The notes under the pieces are model-generated. The model searched no databases. It saw only the letters and a program-made list of their open reading frames with translations, and was not told where the DNA came from. A stretch of 24,994 nt of DNA, taken from assembly GCA_036940085.1 (NCBI GenBank), contig JALLBK010000144.1:1-24994 (forward strand). Reading direction: 5' to 3'. This document shows, piece after piece, positions 1 through 9,314 of the stretch (within the stretch, counting starts at the first letter, position 1; every line of letters starts with the position of its first letter). The stretch is from Discostella pseudostelligera. Taxonomy: Eukaryota; Bacillariophyta; Thalassiosirophyceae; Thalassiosirales; Thalassiosiraceae. Both the position numbers and the translations under genes were made by a program.

Positions 1-243
1 GCTTGGTTGAGTTGGATTTGGATTTGGATACTTTTTTTGTGGTGGTCCGACGACGGACAGGCTCAAAGATTTGCTGGTCTGTCCTTCGTTCTGTTCCCAA
101 GCCGCCGTCACAACAACAACCGCGCACGCACAACACGCACTCAAAATCCAACAATGAACAACAAGAAGTCCACTCCGTAGCCGTAGGCAGTAGCAGTAGG
201 CACTCTCTCTAGAGGCCCACCACCGACGACGACGATCTTGACC
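1..243 (+). other. 5' leader / upstream region of the SUN-domain gene
   Basis: This stretch runs into the ATG at 244. It has open frames but no recognisable protein. It is rich in CAA/CAC and GAC triplets, as the leader of the next gene would be. The real promoter may lie partly outside the window. I see no separate gene here. Confidence 0.4.
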
Positions 244-291
244 ATGGCAAAGACTCCAGCCAAACGCAAGGTGGCCATCACCTTCGAAGAA

Positions 292-342
<51 letters not shown>

Positions 343-3300
343 AACGACAACGATATCGATGACAGCAATGCCAATGGCTACCGTGATGACGACGAGGGCG
401 TATCCAGGACCGACGATAATAACGGCAACAACAACAGCAATGCCGCCGCCAGTACCAATGCAAACGATGATCCTACTATTACTACAGCCAAAACACCCAT
501 TGCATCTTCCTCTAATAGTGATAATCGAACACCGGGATCTTCGGGGGGGATGATTATGCGTTCTGGCAAGAAGAAGAAACGATCCAAGCCTAGCACCAAT
601 ACCAACAGCAACAGCAACAGTGAGAGTGTGGCAGCTGCAACGGGTGCAGATGGAGATGGTGCAATTAATCGACGTGCTCACAAACGGACAAAATTAAATG
701 GCGGCGATGATGATAATGGTGGCAAGAAGAGTGGCAATGATGATGATGCAGTTTCTTCTGCAGAGGGAATGGAGGCGGAAGATTATGAAGATGAAGACAA
801 CGGGGAGTTCTCAGATAGTGATGGGAAGGTTGGGCCACCAGTGGTGAATGGCAACAGCAGCCGATTGCAACAACATGACACGACACATCTTTCTACCGCT
901 GGGAGTAGTACGACCGCCACCGCAGCAGCTACAACAACTACTACTACTGCTGCACAAAAGGTTCCACCGGCAATGACACGGGAGGCAATTGCGCAGGCAC
1001 AAGTGACTGAATTGCCAATCGAGGAAGAAGATGACGATGATAATGACGAAGAAGAGGTTGACGAAGCAGAGGATGAATTACCAGCAGCAACCGTAGGTGG
1101 AGGGTTCTTGCGACTCCTATCTCAAAAATTGCGATTGCCATCCCAACATACTCCCAAACCTCCAACTCTTCAAATGGGAATAGACTCGGCAATGTCTTCG
1201 GCTCAGTCGAGCACTATTGCTCCACCACCTCCTCCTCCGGGTGGACGGCGATTGATCTTTGAAACGGCCAGTAAGACCTCTGCAACCACCTCCACTCGTG
1301 CTGCTGCTACTGCTGCTGCTGCTGCGTCCACAACAGATGGGGGTGGGGGTGGGAGGAACAAGCTCCTCCTACAAACTCGGCAACAACAGCAGCAGCAGCA
1401 ACGCACTATCACAAAGAAAACAACATCCACCACCACCGCCACTACCACAACTCAAACCTCCATTGGAAAAGTGGCATCACAAGAACAAGAAGCCCAAAAC
1501 GACACCGCCACCACCTCTAGCACTAGCACAACCGAAGCATCCACTCCGTTCACTTCCCTACAAACCCAACTTCTTCAAGAATGGCATTCAAACAAACATC
1601 AATTGATACTGTACACCCAACGATGGTTTATTATACTCCTACTTTGCTTTCTGGGTGCGGAAGTATTCCTTATTAGTACCATGTGGAATGTGCATGGCGG
1701 TGATGGTAGGAGTATTCGCGGGGGTCTCGCAACCACATGGAGAGAGTGGCATGGTATTCGTCCACCCACTGCTACCCGAATGGAGAATGCCTCTTCAATA
1801 AAAACACCATCAGACGACGAACAACCAACGGACAGTACCAACGCGAAGGGGAAAACATTGGTGACAATGACCGATCCAATCCTACTCGCTAATGCACGTG
1901 CCAAACTCCGCGCGGATAGGATGAATCTCTACGATATTCAAAAATTAGAACACGATATGATTACGATGCAGACGAGTTTAAAGTTGTTGGAGGATGTGGT
2001 ACATGGTTGGACGGTGCATTATCCCGATATTATGGATTTGGTTGTGGAGGAGGATGATGCCGATGCTTCCAATGATACTTCTGATTCTTCTGCTTCGCGC
2101 AATGGGAGCGAATTACCGATGGCACTCCTCGACAATATCACTTCCACCATTGAACAAAAACAAAAATATCTCCTTGATTGGGAAATGGCACTGATGGCCG
2201 CAGAACAAGCATTTGACGCCTACGATACTATTGAAATTCCTCCATCGGTAGTGAATGATGCAATATTGACACTGTCTCGTGTGTCCATGATGAAATTCGA
2301 TAATGCAATGCTCTTGGATCCGGAGGAGAGAATAGTGGTATTGCCCGGAGAAGGATGTGGAGGTATGGATTACGTTCCATTGGAGGGAGATTACGACGAG
2401 GACCATGACTATGACTATGACTATGACAAGGACGAGGACCAGGAGTACGACGAGGAGCAGGTGGGGGCGGGGTTAGATGATGATGAAGAAGATACGGATG
2501 AGCACAACGAGAGAGATAACGACGACGAGGAGAAGGTGGATGAGCAAGACAATGATGAGGAAGATGTTAAAGAAGAGCAACGGGATGACGACGAGGGCCA
2601 TGACTCTGACGAGGGCCAGGAGTGCGACGATGAGCATGATGACGATGACGACGACGAGGAGGATTACCATGAAGACATCGACATAGACGCATTTGACCCC
2701 GAAGGCGATTCCCCGGTCAGACTCGAAGACGCACAATCTATCTACGATCGTTTGATGCAGTTTGTCGAATCGACGAGTGAGGCATTGTTCGGTGACGTCT
2801 CCACCTCGAGTGATAGTCAACCATCACCTACCAAGCGGTGGGCTCAACAAATCATACAGGAAGAGCTACGTAAGAAGGGGGTTGACGCAGAACCTCCATC
2901 GATTGAGAAGCTACTACATGAACCAATCACTCTCAAATATGTCGAGAAGTCATCCTCCTCTGCCTCCTCCACCTCATCGTATTCTACCCGCGATGCAGTT
3001 AGAGATATTGATCTTCGTCTCGAAATAGAAGATGCCGATCGCACGGGTCAATTCGATTATGCCTCGGTCATTCACGGTGCACGAATACTCCGTCGTGGTC
3101 CCTTCGCCACATCATACTCCTACTATGAAACACTGCCACTGCTCAACCGTCTCTTGGCATACAGCAAATTACGGTTTTATGGTCATCCACCGGAAGTGGC
3201 ACTGTATCCTACATTTCCCGTGCATGCTCGAGGACAATGTTGGTCGTTCTCCAATGAAGCGACGAGTGTACGATCAAGACGACTGAATGATGTTGTAGCC

Positions 3301-3648
3301 AATGACATGGTTGGAGAGTACGCTACATTGACAGTTAGTTTGGTATCGGCCATACGAGTGACCGAGATCGTGGTGGAATATCCACCGTCCGACAATTCAT
3401 CATCGTCAACCGCAATACAGGAGTTCCGAGTATTAGGCTTTGAGGATGGGGGTGCCTTTGGCGAGCCATGGGAATTAGGACGATATACATTTGATGTTCG
3501 AGGATCAAGTCTACAAACATTTGTCATACCGACAACATTGCTGGGCCAAAATATACCAAAACTGAAATCTATCTCCATTGCGATAGATTCGAATTGGGGT
3601 GCGGAGTATGGTTGCCTGTATCGAGTGCGGGTGCATGGTGAGATTTAG
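244..3648 (+). CDS. SUN-domain protein, inner nuclear membrane (LINC complex)
   Basis: Single-exon protein of 1134 residues. The start is the ATG at 244; an in-frame TTG six bases upstream is not a plausible start. Visible features in order: a low-complexity N-terminus with a run of 17 Asp at about residues 17-33 and basic patches that could be nuclear localisation signals; one hydrophobic segment at about 462-482 (WFIILLLCFLGAEVFLIS); a probably helical stretch at about 545-640; a very acidic segment at about 716-820; and a C-terminal SUN domain at about 937-1134. The SUN domain has the conserved GQCWSF and CLYRVRVHG motifs, and its last residues are the end of the protein, as is usual. In other eukaryotes SUN proteins span the inner nuclear membrane and bind KASH proteins in the perinuclear space to couple chromatin to the cytoskeleton. 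The N-terminus should therefore be nucleoplasmic and the SUN domain lumenal. An AATAAA lies about 20 nt after the stop. Confidence 0.92.
292..342 (+). repeat. (GAC)17 microsatellite coding poly-Asp
   Basis: Seventeen uninterrupted GAC codons near the start of the SUN-domain gene, followed by AAC/GAC alternation. Pure triplet runs like this are prone to length polymorphism, but any change stays in frame and only alters the number of aspartates. Confidence 0.95.
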
Positions 3649-3715
3649 TTGGCTTACTATGAATTAAAATAAAGCTACGCACTCAGCATAGCAGCCGCCA
3701 TCGTATCCAGCAGTA

Positions 3716-3847
3716 CCACGTGGCAGGGTGAGACTTTTATCGCCGAACCAGAAACTCCACGTGGTATAGTGAGAGAAAAAGTGCGGCATCATCTGTATTC
3801 CACGTGGCAGCGGGGTCGAATTATCGCCGAACCGTTATTCCACGTGG
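3716..3847. promoter_or_regulatory. Tandem array of four CCACGTGG palindromes (G-box type)
   Basis: Perfect 8-bp palindromes CCACGTGG start at 3716, 3757, 3800 and 3840, spaced 41, 43 and 40 bp. Flanks of the first and third also match (CCACGTGGCAG, then TTATCGCCGAACC), so the array looks like two copies of an 84-bp unit with two boxes each. It lies between the SUN gene stop (3648) and the FAM210-like start (3939). CACGTG is the classical G-box bound by bZIP and bHLH factors in plants and other eukaryotes. Promoter function for the downstream gene is inferred from position. Confidence 0.6.
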
Positions 3848-3938
3848 TACAGCATTATTTGCATTCAGCCGTCGCCATCGTCGCTCTCACACAAAACAAA
3901 AGGTTCGTCATCGTCATAAAATCAATACCATCGTCACG

Positions 3939-4670
3939 ATGCCGTTCGCAACCATGGCCGCGAGGGGGAGGAGGGGCGGCATCCTCCTCTCCTCTCATCT
4001 AGATCTACGCCCATCATCGTCATTGTCAGCTTCGACATTCGCGGGGAAATTATTTCCAGCCCTACGCGGCAATGATACGACGCTGCCAACACCAACCTTC
4101 ATAGAGAATCCCCTTCGACCTCAATTATCATTCATCCCAACATGGCACATTAATCTTCTTCAGTGCCAGCGCACCCTCTCTACATCAGCATCTAGCTCAT
4201 CCTTCTCCTCCCTCCCACCTGAAGAAGAAAATGCCGAACGTCAACGCGTAGCCACTCTCTCGGCCTACGCCAAAGAGATGGAATTACGCAAACTCGATGC
4301 CGACATTGCCCGTTTACAAACATTACGTGGCATAAACACTGGAGAATTATATACATTGCGTGGTAAATTCAAAATGTTAAGTCGAGATTACGGGATGGGA
4401 TTTTTAGCTTGGTATTGGACAGTTTGGTTTGGTACGGCCGCGATGAGTTATGTGGCTATTGAGGTGGGTGGAGTGGATCCAATGATGGTGGCGAGCAAAG
4501 TGGAGAATTTCTTGGGGTGGGAACCGATGAGTATATCGGGAAAGTTGGATCCGACATTGGGACGGATAGGCTTGGTGGTGGCGATTAATGAATGTTTGGA
4601 ACCATTGAGGTTGCCGCTGGTGGTGGTGACTACGAAGCCGGTGGTGAATTTCTTTTCGAGGAGGGGATAG
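3939..4670 (+). CDS. FAM210/DUF1279-family protein, probably mitochondrial
   Basis: Single exon, 243 residues from the ATG at 3939. The frame stays open upstream to a GTG at 3804, but that extension overlaps the G-box array and is unlikely to be translated. The N-terminus (MPFATMAARGRRGG...) is rich in Arg, Ser and Ala and nearly free of acids for about 40 residues, as expected for a mitochondrial presequence. A short helical stretch (about 95-130) precedes the DUF1279 region at about 140-236: LRGKFKMLSRDYG, a hydrophobic helix (about 153-173), then GLVVAINECLEPLRLPL and a second hydrophobic helix. The motif of a charged 'KFK...YG' start followed by 'PLRLPL' is typical of the FAM210A/B and plant/algal DUF1279 proteins. 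Known members sit in the inner mitochondrial membrane; their biochemical role is poorly defined. The exact cleavage site is not visible. Confidence 0.75.
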   Translation: MPFATMAARGRRGGILLSSHLDLRPSSSLSASTFAGKLFPALRGNDTTLPTPTFIENPLRPQLSFIPTWHINLLQCQRTLSTSASSSSFSSLPPEEENAERQRVATLSAYAKEMELRKLDADIARLQTLRGINTGELYTLRGKFKMLSRDYGMGFLAWYWTVWFGTAAMSYVAIEVGGVDPMMVASKVENFLGWEPMSISGKLDPTLGRIGLVVAINECLEPLRLPLVVVTTKPVVNFFSRRG

Positions 4671-4895
4671 ATAGAGAGGAGAATTCGTTTTACAATATTG
4701 CTATAATTTGGGGCGTGGGGGTTGTTTTACGGCTGTTTGCCAATATTGGTTTGACTCTTCCCTCGAGGGATGGGCATGCACCTAACGGGGAACGGGGAGA
4801 CATGTGTTTAGAGAAATAATGGCACCCTTCGCCTAGATAATGACCTTGAATTGTGTATTGTCGTGGCAATCATAGAGCCCCGCGTCCTCAAAGCA
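4671..4895. other. Short convergent intergenic region
   Basis: This lies between the stop of the FAM210-like gene (+) and the stop of the small charged protein gene (-). It should hold the 3' ends of both transcripts. No gene or repeat is visible. Confidence 0.4.
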
Positions 4896-5293
4896 CTATC
4901 TACTTCCATCCGATGAAGAATTCCCGTCACCATCTCCTGTTCCTCTCCCTCGCCACGTTCCTAGCCAACCCCGCCTTTCCCTCTTATTCTCCAATTCCGT
5001 CGTAGCAGCTGCAGTTACACTATTGCTTCCCAATTGCTTCAATTGTTTTAGATACTCTTTTCGTCCCTCCTCTCTCTTACCAGCCATGCGTTTCTTCCAC
5101 TCAATCTCTTCCTCTCTTTGCTTTTTTAATGCTTCGTATTCATCTTTTAGGTTTGTTTTGGGATTGGCTGGATATTTCATGAATTGAAAGTAGTCAGCGG
5201 CCCTATATTAATGATGAGTAGTTACCAACCAAGGAGGTTAGAAAGAGATGCACGACGTTAGCAGACAGCCTACCCCTCGGAAAAATCTAACAT
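4896..5293 (-). CDS. Small highly charged protein, two predicted exons (unknown)
   Basis: The main open stretch on the minus strand reads MKYPANPKTNLKDEYEALKK..., followed by an E/K/R-rich helical region and a Gly/Ser/Arg-rich tail. The frame continues upstream of that Met (ADYFQF) to an acceptor-like TTAATATAG at 5203. I predict a 71-nt intron, 5203-5273, with donor GTAGGC and a CTAAC branch-like element. The 20-nt first exon would be 5274-5293, giving MLDFSEGAADYFQFMKYP at the N-terminus and 108 residues overall. The phase fits exactly, and the intron length matches other introns in the window. The donor is weak, so the start could instead be the internal Met at 5180. I do not recognise the family. 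The middle third is probably a single long helix or coiled coil. Confidence 0.5.
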
Positions 5294-5981
5294 AAAGATG
5301 ATGCGGGGTCGCTCTCTCTTGTGCGTTCGACGTCACCTCTTTTTCTCTCACCATTTTTGCACCGACGGTTCATTGAATGCAAGAGAGGCGGTAATGGGAA
5401 TTAATAGGTAAACCGCAAACTTTTGGGCCTCCAGGCGAAGCCCTGCTCGTCCGAGGACCATCGTTATTCAAGACAGTATCTATTGAATAGCGGTAGCGAC
5501 GGTGGTCTTCGGTCTTAGTCGACTCGTCGACTGCCCGGCGAGGAACAAGCTGACGCTGCAACATACAAATACAAGAGCAACGCAACAAGCTTACCAGTGG
5601 ATCTTCCCGCCATTTTAAGTGACTCACCCTCCGTCCCTCCTCCTACCATACGATACCTCCTCTCTCTAGAGTATCTACCTGTTCGTCGACGGGGTCTTTC
5701 CTTTTGTCTTGTGACCTTTTTTGCTTTGGGGAGGCATGCTATCCAAATCACAGCGACAGAGTCATTTTCGTGCGTGGTTTGGAAGCACACCACCGTCCGG
5801 TCTCAGCCAGACACAGTCCCCGACCGATGGTGGTGGCGCTCGGAGAATTGCACCAGAGGCGGTCACCCATCACCCACATGTTCGAATGCAATGGATGTTG
5901 TATCTTCCAGGCTATGAGTATATCGTAGGCAGTCGCGACGTCTGCTCCGGCGTGAGATAAAATCAAAGTGCATAACTACTG
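5294..5981. other. Divergent intergenic region, no convincing gene
   Basis: This separates the small minus-strand gene from the glycosyltransferase-like plus-strand gene. Several short overlapping open frames exist on both strands around 5500-5960, but none has a recognisable domain, and three overlap in different frames of the same DNA. The region most likely holds both promoters and leaders. The clearest element is a TTCCCGCCATTTT box at about 5604. Confidence 0.4.
5603..5617. promoter_or_regulatory. E2F/YY1-like box CTTCCCGCCATTTTA
   Basis: The 13-mer TTCCCGCCATTTT is also present at 15204 and 20262 in this window. TTCCCGCC matches the E2F/DP consensus, and CCGCCATTTT also fits the YY1 core. 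It lies between divergent genes, about 380 bp upstream of the ATG at 5982. The binding factor is an inference. Confidence 0.4.
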
Positions 5982-7319
5982 ATGATGGTCAAATCGGTGC
6001 CTTCCTTTTCCACCGGTGTTGTCACTGTAGGTTTGATACTGTGGACACTTTGGTGGAAAATATCTTCATCCCATGAGCAGCGTCGGCAACTCAACTTGGC
6101 GGAGGTACGTCATCGATCAATTCATTGAGTATGAGATAATTTTACTATCTTCATTCGCAGATCATTGCTAAATGTTCCCTTGGTTTTCACTCTTTTCTCT
6201 CCACATCTCAAGTACAACGATCCAAGTACAGTCACTGTCAAGGATGATAGAAATATTGTCTACAATAATGACGTACCACTATCGCAACCATGGCCTCCCT
6301 TCCAAATATGTGGTCGCGATGCATAGACATCTCCTGAAATCGATATGAATACCATGCAACAATATGGAAGATGTCCTGCATTAAATAATCCTCCCGAAGA
6401 GACCGCAATACTAGTATTGAATGGATTTCAAAAATATGGTCGAACGGCAAATAATCTGATCGAACTTTTTCATGCTTTACACTATGGAAGGGACAACAAT
6501 ATGGTGGTGGGAATTATAGAGGATACTAGTTGGGCCACGAGATTGATCACGAGCATGTGGATGGCAATTCAGGATGTTGAAAATATGTCCGAATGGGAAC
6601 AAATGATGGAACAACAGTTATGTTTGAAGATGTTCACCTCGGTTGATCAGGTGAATCAATACAAAGAAGTCCAGTGGATAACCACGAAGGATGACACCGA
6701 ACGAATGTTCGTTTGGATGCATGAGGGTCCAAGCGTTGATACCATTGAATACCAAAGTCATTTGCTTCGAACTCTCTGGAGATCATACAACAATGGGATT
6801 GGGTTCGATATAGGACGTCAACCTGTTCCGAATATGTGCTCCGGAATTGAAACTATCTTTGGTCTCGAGAGGGTTTCTGCCATTTATTCTGTGGTGCATA
6901 GTCGATCCTTTGAAAACAGTGCCCGTTTCATAGAGAAGTACTTTAGCGCAGAAAATATGGCCGCACTTGAAGTGGAGCCAGAGTTTGTGAAGTCTGTACT
7001 GGGACCGTTGGATATGCTGAACCACCCGATTGTGTTCATGACCGATAATCAACGACCAGAAATATTGGAGAGACTGCAGGCCGATCCAGAGATAGGGCCG
7101 AAGATTATTGCAATACCCTCTGAGGCAAGTTGGATAGGAGGGGATATCACATTGGCGACGATGGCGAATGTGTTCATCGGCAATCCTTTCTCTTCATTTT
7201 CAGGATTCATTGTCAAATCTCGTGTGGCTTTAGGAATCCCCAATAGCTATATGTTCCGAGCGAAAGCTGAGAATGGAACTTTTTACGATTCGTGTGATGA
7301 AATATGCGCTTTTTGGTAG
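5982..7319 (+). CDS. Type II membrane glycosyltransferase-like protein; in-frame TAG or 54-nt intron
   Basis: Proposed exons are 5982-6104, 6213-6272 and 6327-7319 (391 residues). Exon 1 starts MMVKSVPSF and carries a signal anchor (about 11-25, GVVTVGLILWTLWW). Intron 1 (6105-6212, GTACGT...CTCAAG) has a good pyrimidine tract. Beyond it the frame is open except for a TAG at 6324-6326. A 54-nt phase-0 GT-AG segment (6273-6326) would remove that stop; otherwise the gene carries a nonsense codon. The body begins with an ILVLNGFQKYGRTANNLIEL motif and ends with ANVFIGNPFSSFSGFIVKSR. These resemble the nucleotide-sugar-binding parts of fucosyltransferase-like enzymes ('GR..N.li.l' near the start, 'vFIGN.fSSfs' near the end). 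A Golgi location and GDP-fucose-type activity are inferred from this resemblance and the topology. The donor and acceptor sugars cannot be told. Confidence 0.5.
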
Positions 7320-7463
7320 AAATGTATTGCACGATATTGTAGGCAGTAAAAAGTATTCGATTAAACTTGATTTGTTATTGCGTCGACACAAGCCACTAAA
7401 AAGCGATAGAGTACACCATATATCAAGCCCCATCTTATTAAACTCTTCACTACGCCTATATAA

Positions 7464-8657
7464 CTATGGCAAACCAATGCCAATCCAAGATGCAACCAAG
7501 CACGATGATATTACTACACCCATGGTCAATGTTGTTGTGATGACCGACGATGATGATTTGTTCGATTCAGGACGAGGAACAGGAGCTTCCGTTGGCTGCC
7601 ACGAGATGGTTGGTACAGATGTCCTCACGGGAGCTAACGTAGCAGGCTTTGGACAACAGATTGCCTCAGCCTTACGAGCCAATTCACAATCCTCGGACGT
7701 GCTATTCAATTGGATTACAACCGACTTGGCCATACCGCAGGTAGTCTCATTGGAAAAGGGTATAATGATAGTTCCGTTCATACTAACCTCATTGCAAAAT
7801 TCACACTGCTTTTCTACCACGGGCAGTGTTGCTGTTGTTGGTGATGGTGATACTCCCGATGGTGCCATTGTCGGTGGTACTGGTACTTCCGCTGGCGCCA
7901 TTGTCCCCATTGGTACCGGGGGGAATGTCTCGGGAATTGCCATTGACAAAGACATTGACATTGACGACCCATCATCAAAATCAAATGGATTGTCATTATA
8001 ATCCACACTTAGACTAAATTTGGTAGGAGAGGCCGTTACACTAGGAGCGATCGTAGTGAGCTTGAATGTTGGTGTGGCCGTCGTACTAGTAGAGCTTGAT
8101 ACATTCGATGGTGATTCTGATGCTGATGGACTTGTCGATGGCGCCACCGACATGGACATCATTGACAGGCATAAATCAAATCCAAAAGTGTACGGCGTGT
8201 CATTTCCGAAGGGAAAATAATAGGGTGCAGGTGTGTCAGAAACTGTTGTGGAATCGGATGGAGATTCCGATGGAGAAGACGATGGCGACGACGACGACGT
8301 TGATGTCGATGGCGTTCCTCCAACGCCGAAGATGCCGGACGGTCGTGTGGCTGCAGCAGTGGGGGAGGATGTAGTAGTAGTAGTATTAGTAGTTGTTGTT
8401 GAATTATTAATTGTGGATGGTGTTGGCGATGGTACTGGAAAGAATATTCCAAGACGACGACTAGCTCGATTGGTTGATCCGAGAGTGCTCTTGTACACAT
8501 TATGTTGATTCCGCAGCCGTTCCGTCCTCCGACTGCTATTCTGTGACACCGACATCGACACTGCTGCAGCTGTTGCTGCCCACTCTGACGATGCCGCTGA
8601 TGCTGCCCCACCCGCCAAGAGGGTAGAACAAGCGAGAATGGCGCTGGATGACTTCAT
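7464..8657 (-). CDS. Mucin-like surface protein with a C-x2-C...CCP cysteine domain
   Basis: Complete single exon of 397 residues. A signal peptide is clear (MKSSSAILACSTLLAGGAASA). Residues about 75-280 are Ser/Thr/Pro-rich and suited to O-glycosylation. A compact cysteine domain follows from Cys285 to about 335: CEFC, then isolated Cys residues, then ICCP. Small domains with this C-x2-C...CCP pattern recur, as I recall, in many secreted diatom proteins; their function is not known to me. A second Pro/Thr-rich stretch and an S/N/K patch (PESNKSSSS) lead into a terminal hydrophobic segment (about 376-397) with nothing after it. That end is either a membrane anchor or a GPI-attachment signal. 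The protein is probably displayed at the cell surface or in the wall. Its 3' end is convergent with the glycosyltransferase-like gene, with only 144 nt between stops. Confidence 0.75.
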   Translation of the reverse strand: MKSSSAILACSTLLAGGAASAASSEWAATAAAVSMSVSQNSSRRTERLRNQHNVYKSTLGSTNRASRRLGIFFPVPSPTPSTINNSTTTTNTTTTTSSPTAAATRPSGIFGVGGTPSTSTSSSSPSSSPSESPSDSTTVSDTPAPYYFPFGNDTPYTFGFDLCLSMMSMSVAPSTSPSASESPSNVSSSTSTTATPTFKLTTIAPSVTASPTKFSLSVDYNDNPFDFDDGSSMSMSLSMAIPETFPPVPMGTMAPAEVPVPPTMAPSGVSPSPTTATLPVVEKQCEFCNEVSMNGTIIIPFSNETTCGMAKSVVIQLNSTSEDCELARKAEAICCPKPATLAPVRTSVPTISWQPTEAPVPRPESNKSSSSVITTTLTMGVVISSCLVASWIGIGLP

Positions 8658-9314
8658 GTCTGAACCTATCCCTATCCCCTGTGCCTATGCGCATGCGTGC
8701 CTTGCGTCTCGCACTTGCACCATCAAAACACACGAGAATGATTGGTATCCAGCCACGCGGGTAATCGAATACTTCAGCTAATTCTGACGCGGAGGGCGAT
8801 GCGAACGTGCCAAGGAGGCAATATGTCAGGCAATGAAATAGGTGGTGGCGATGTTGGGATTTGGAAGAGGTGCATTATGTCGAATGCAATAGCAATATGG
8901 TGAGAAGGTGTAAGAAGTCTGGGCGGAGACTGTCGTATCGATCGTATGTTCACACACAAGCCCTCGAAAATGGCGGCAAGAATGTTGATATCTATTCCTA
9001 CGTCCATCAAGCCGTAAAACTTGGCGGGAAAAGATCGTATGTATTCCTACGTCAGATACAAGACACATTTTCGGCGGGAAAACCGCGTCACCTCAGATGC
9101 TTCTTTGCTGCTTCTTACACGTGGCTGACATTTTGGCGGGAGAAATTTTGGCGCGGCGGGTCATACCGTACCGACGGTCCATATTATTTTTTGTTGTGTT
9201 TCCACATGAACATCCACCGATCGACGCTGCGCATCAATTTCACCATAATCAATAATTATCATCGATCCGCAGACGTCGTCTTATCTTGCCTCCAATCCCT
9301 CCCAAAACATCATC
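8658..9314. other. Divergent promoter region between mucin-like and TMEM128-like genes
   Basis: This is 657 nt with no convincing gene. It contains the GGCGGGAA cluster and two ATTCCTACGT copies described separately. The left part, about 8660-8960, shows nothing specific. Small open frames here have no recognisable domain. Confidence 0.45.
8968..9165. promoter_or_regulatory. Cluster of GGCGGGAA (E2F-type) boxes and ATTCCTACGT elements
   Basis: Elements in order: AAAATGGCGGC (8968), ATTCCTACGT (8994-9003), TTGGCGGGAAAA (9021), ATTCCTACGT (9043-9052), TTCGGCGGGAAAA (9069), TTTTGGCGGGAGAAA (9131) and TTTTGGCGCGGCGGG (9146). The GGCGGGAA boxes are reverse complements of the E2F consensus TTCCCGCC. 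All lie 150-350 bp upstream of the TMEM128-like ATG at 9315. The density is far above chance, but the factor is an inference. Confidence 0.55.

Noticed and set aside
3804..3938. N-terminal extension of the FAM210-like protein from a GTG
   Set aside because: GTG is not a normal nuclear start, the stretch overlaps the G-box array, and the ATG at 3939 gives a good presequence.
5517..5532. Small hairpin AGTCGA-CTCG-TCGACT
   Set aside because: A 6-bp stem alone is too weak to support an RNA gene or terminator in this setting.
5597..5960. Three overlapping plus-strand open frames of 74-106 codons, and two on the minus strand
   Set aside because: They cover the same DNA in different frames, have no recognisable domain, and lie in the upstream region of the 5982 gene. 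At most they are leader sequence.
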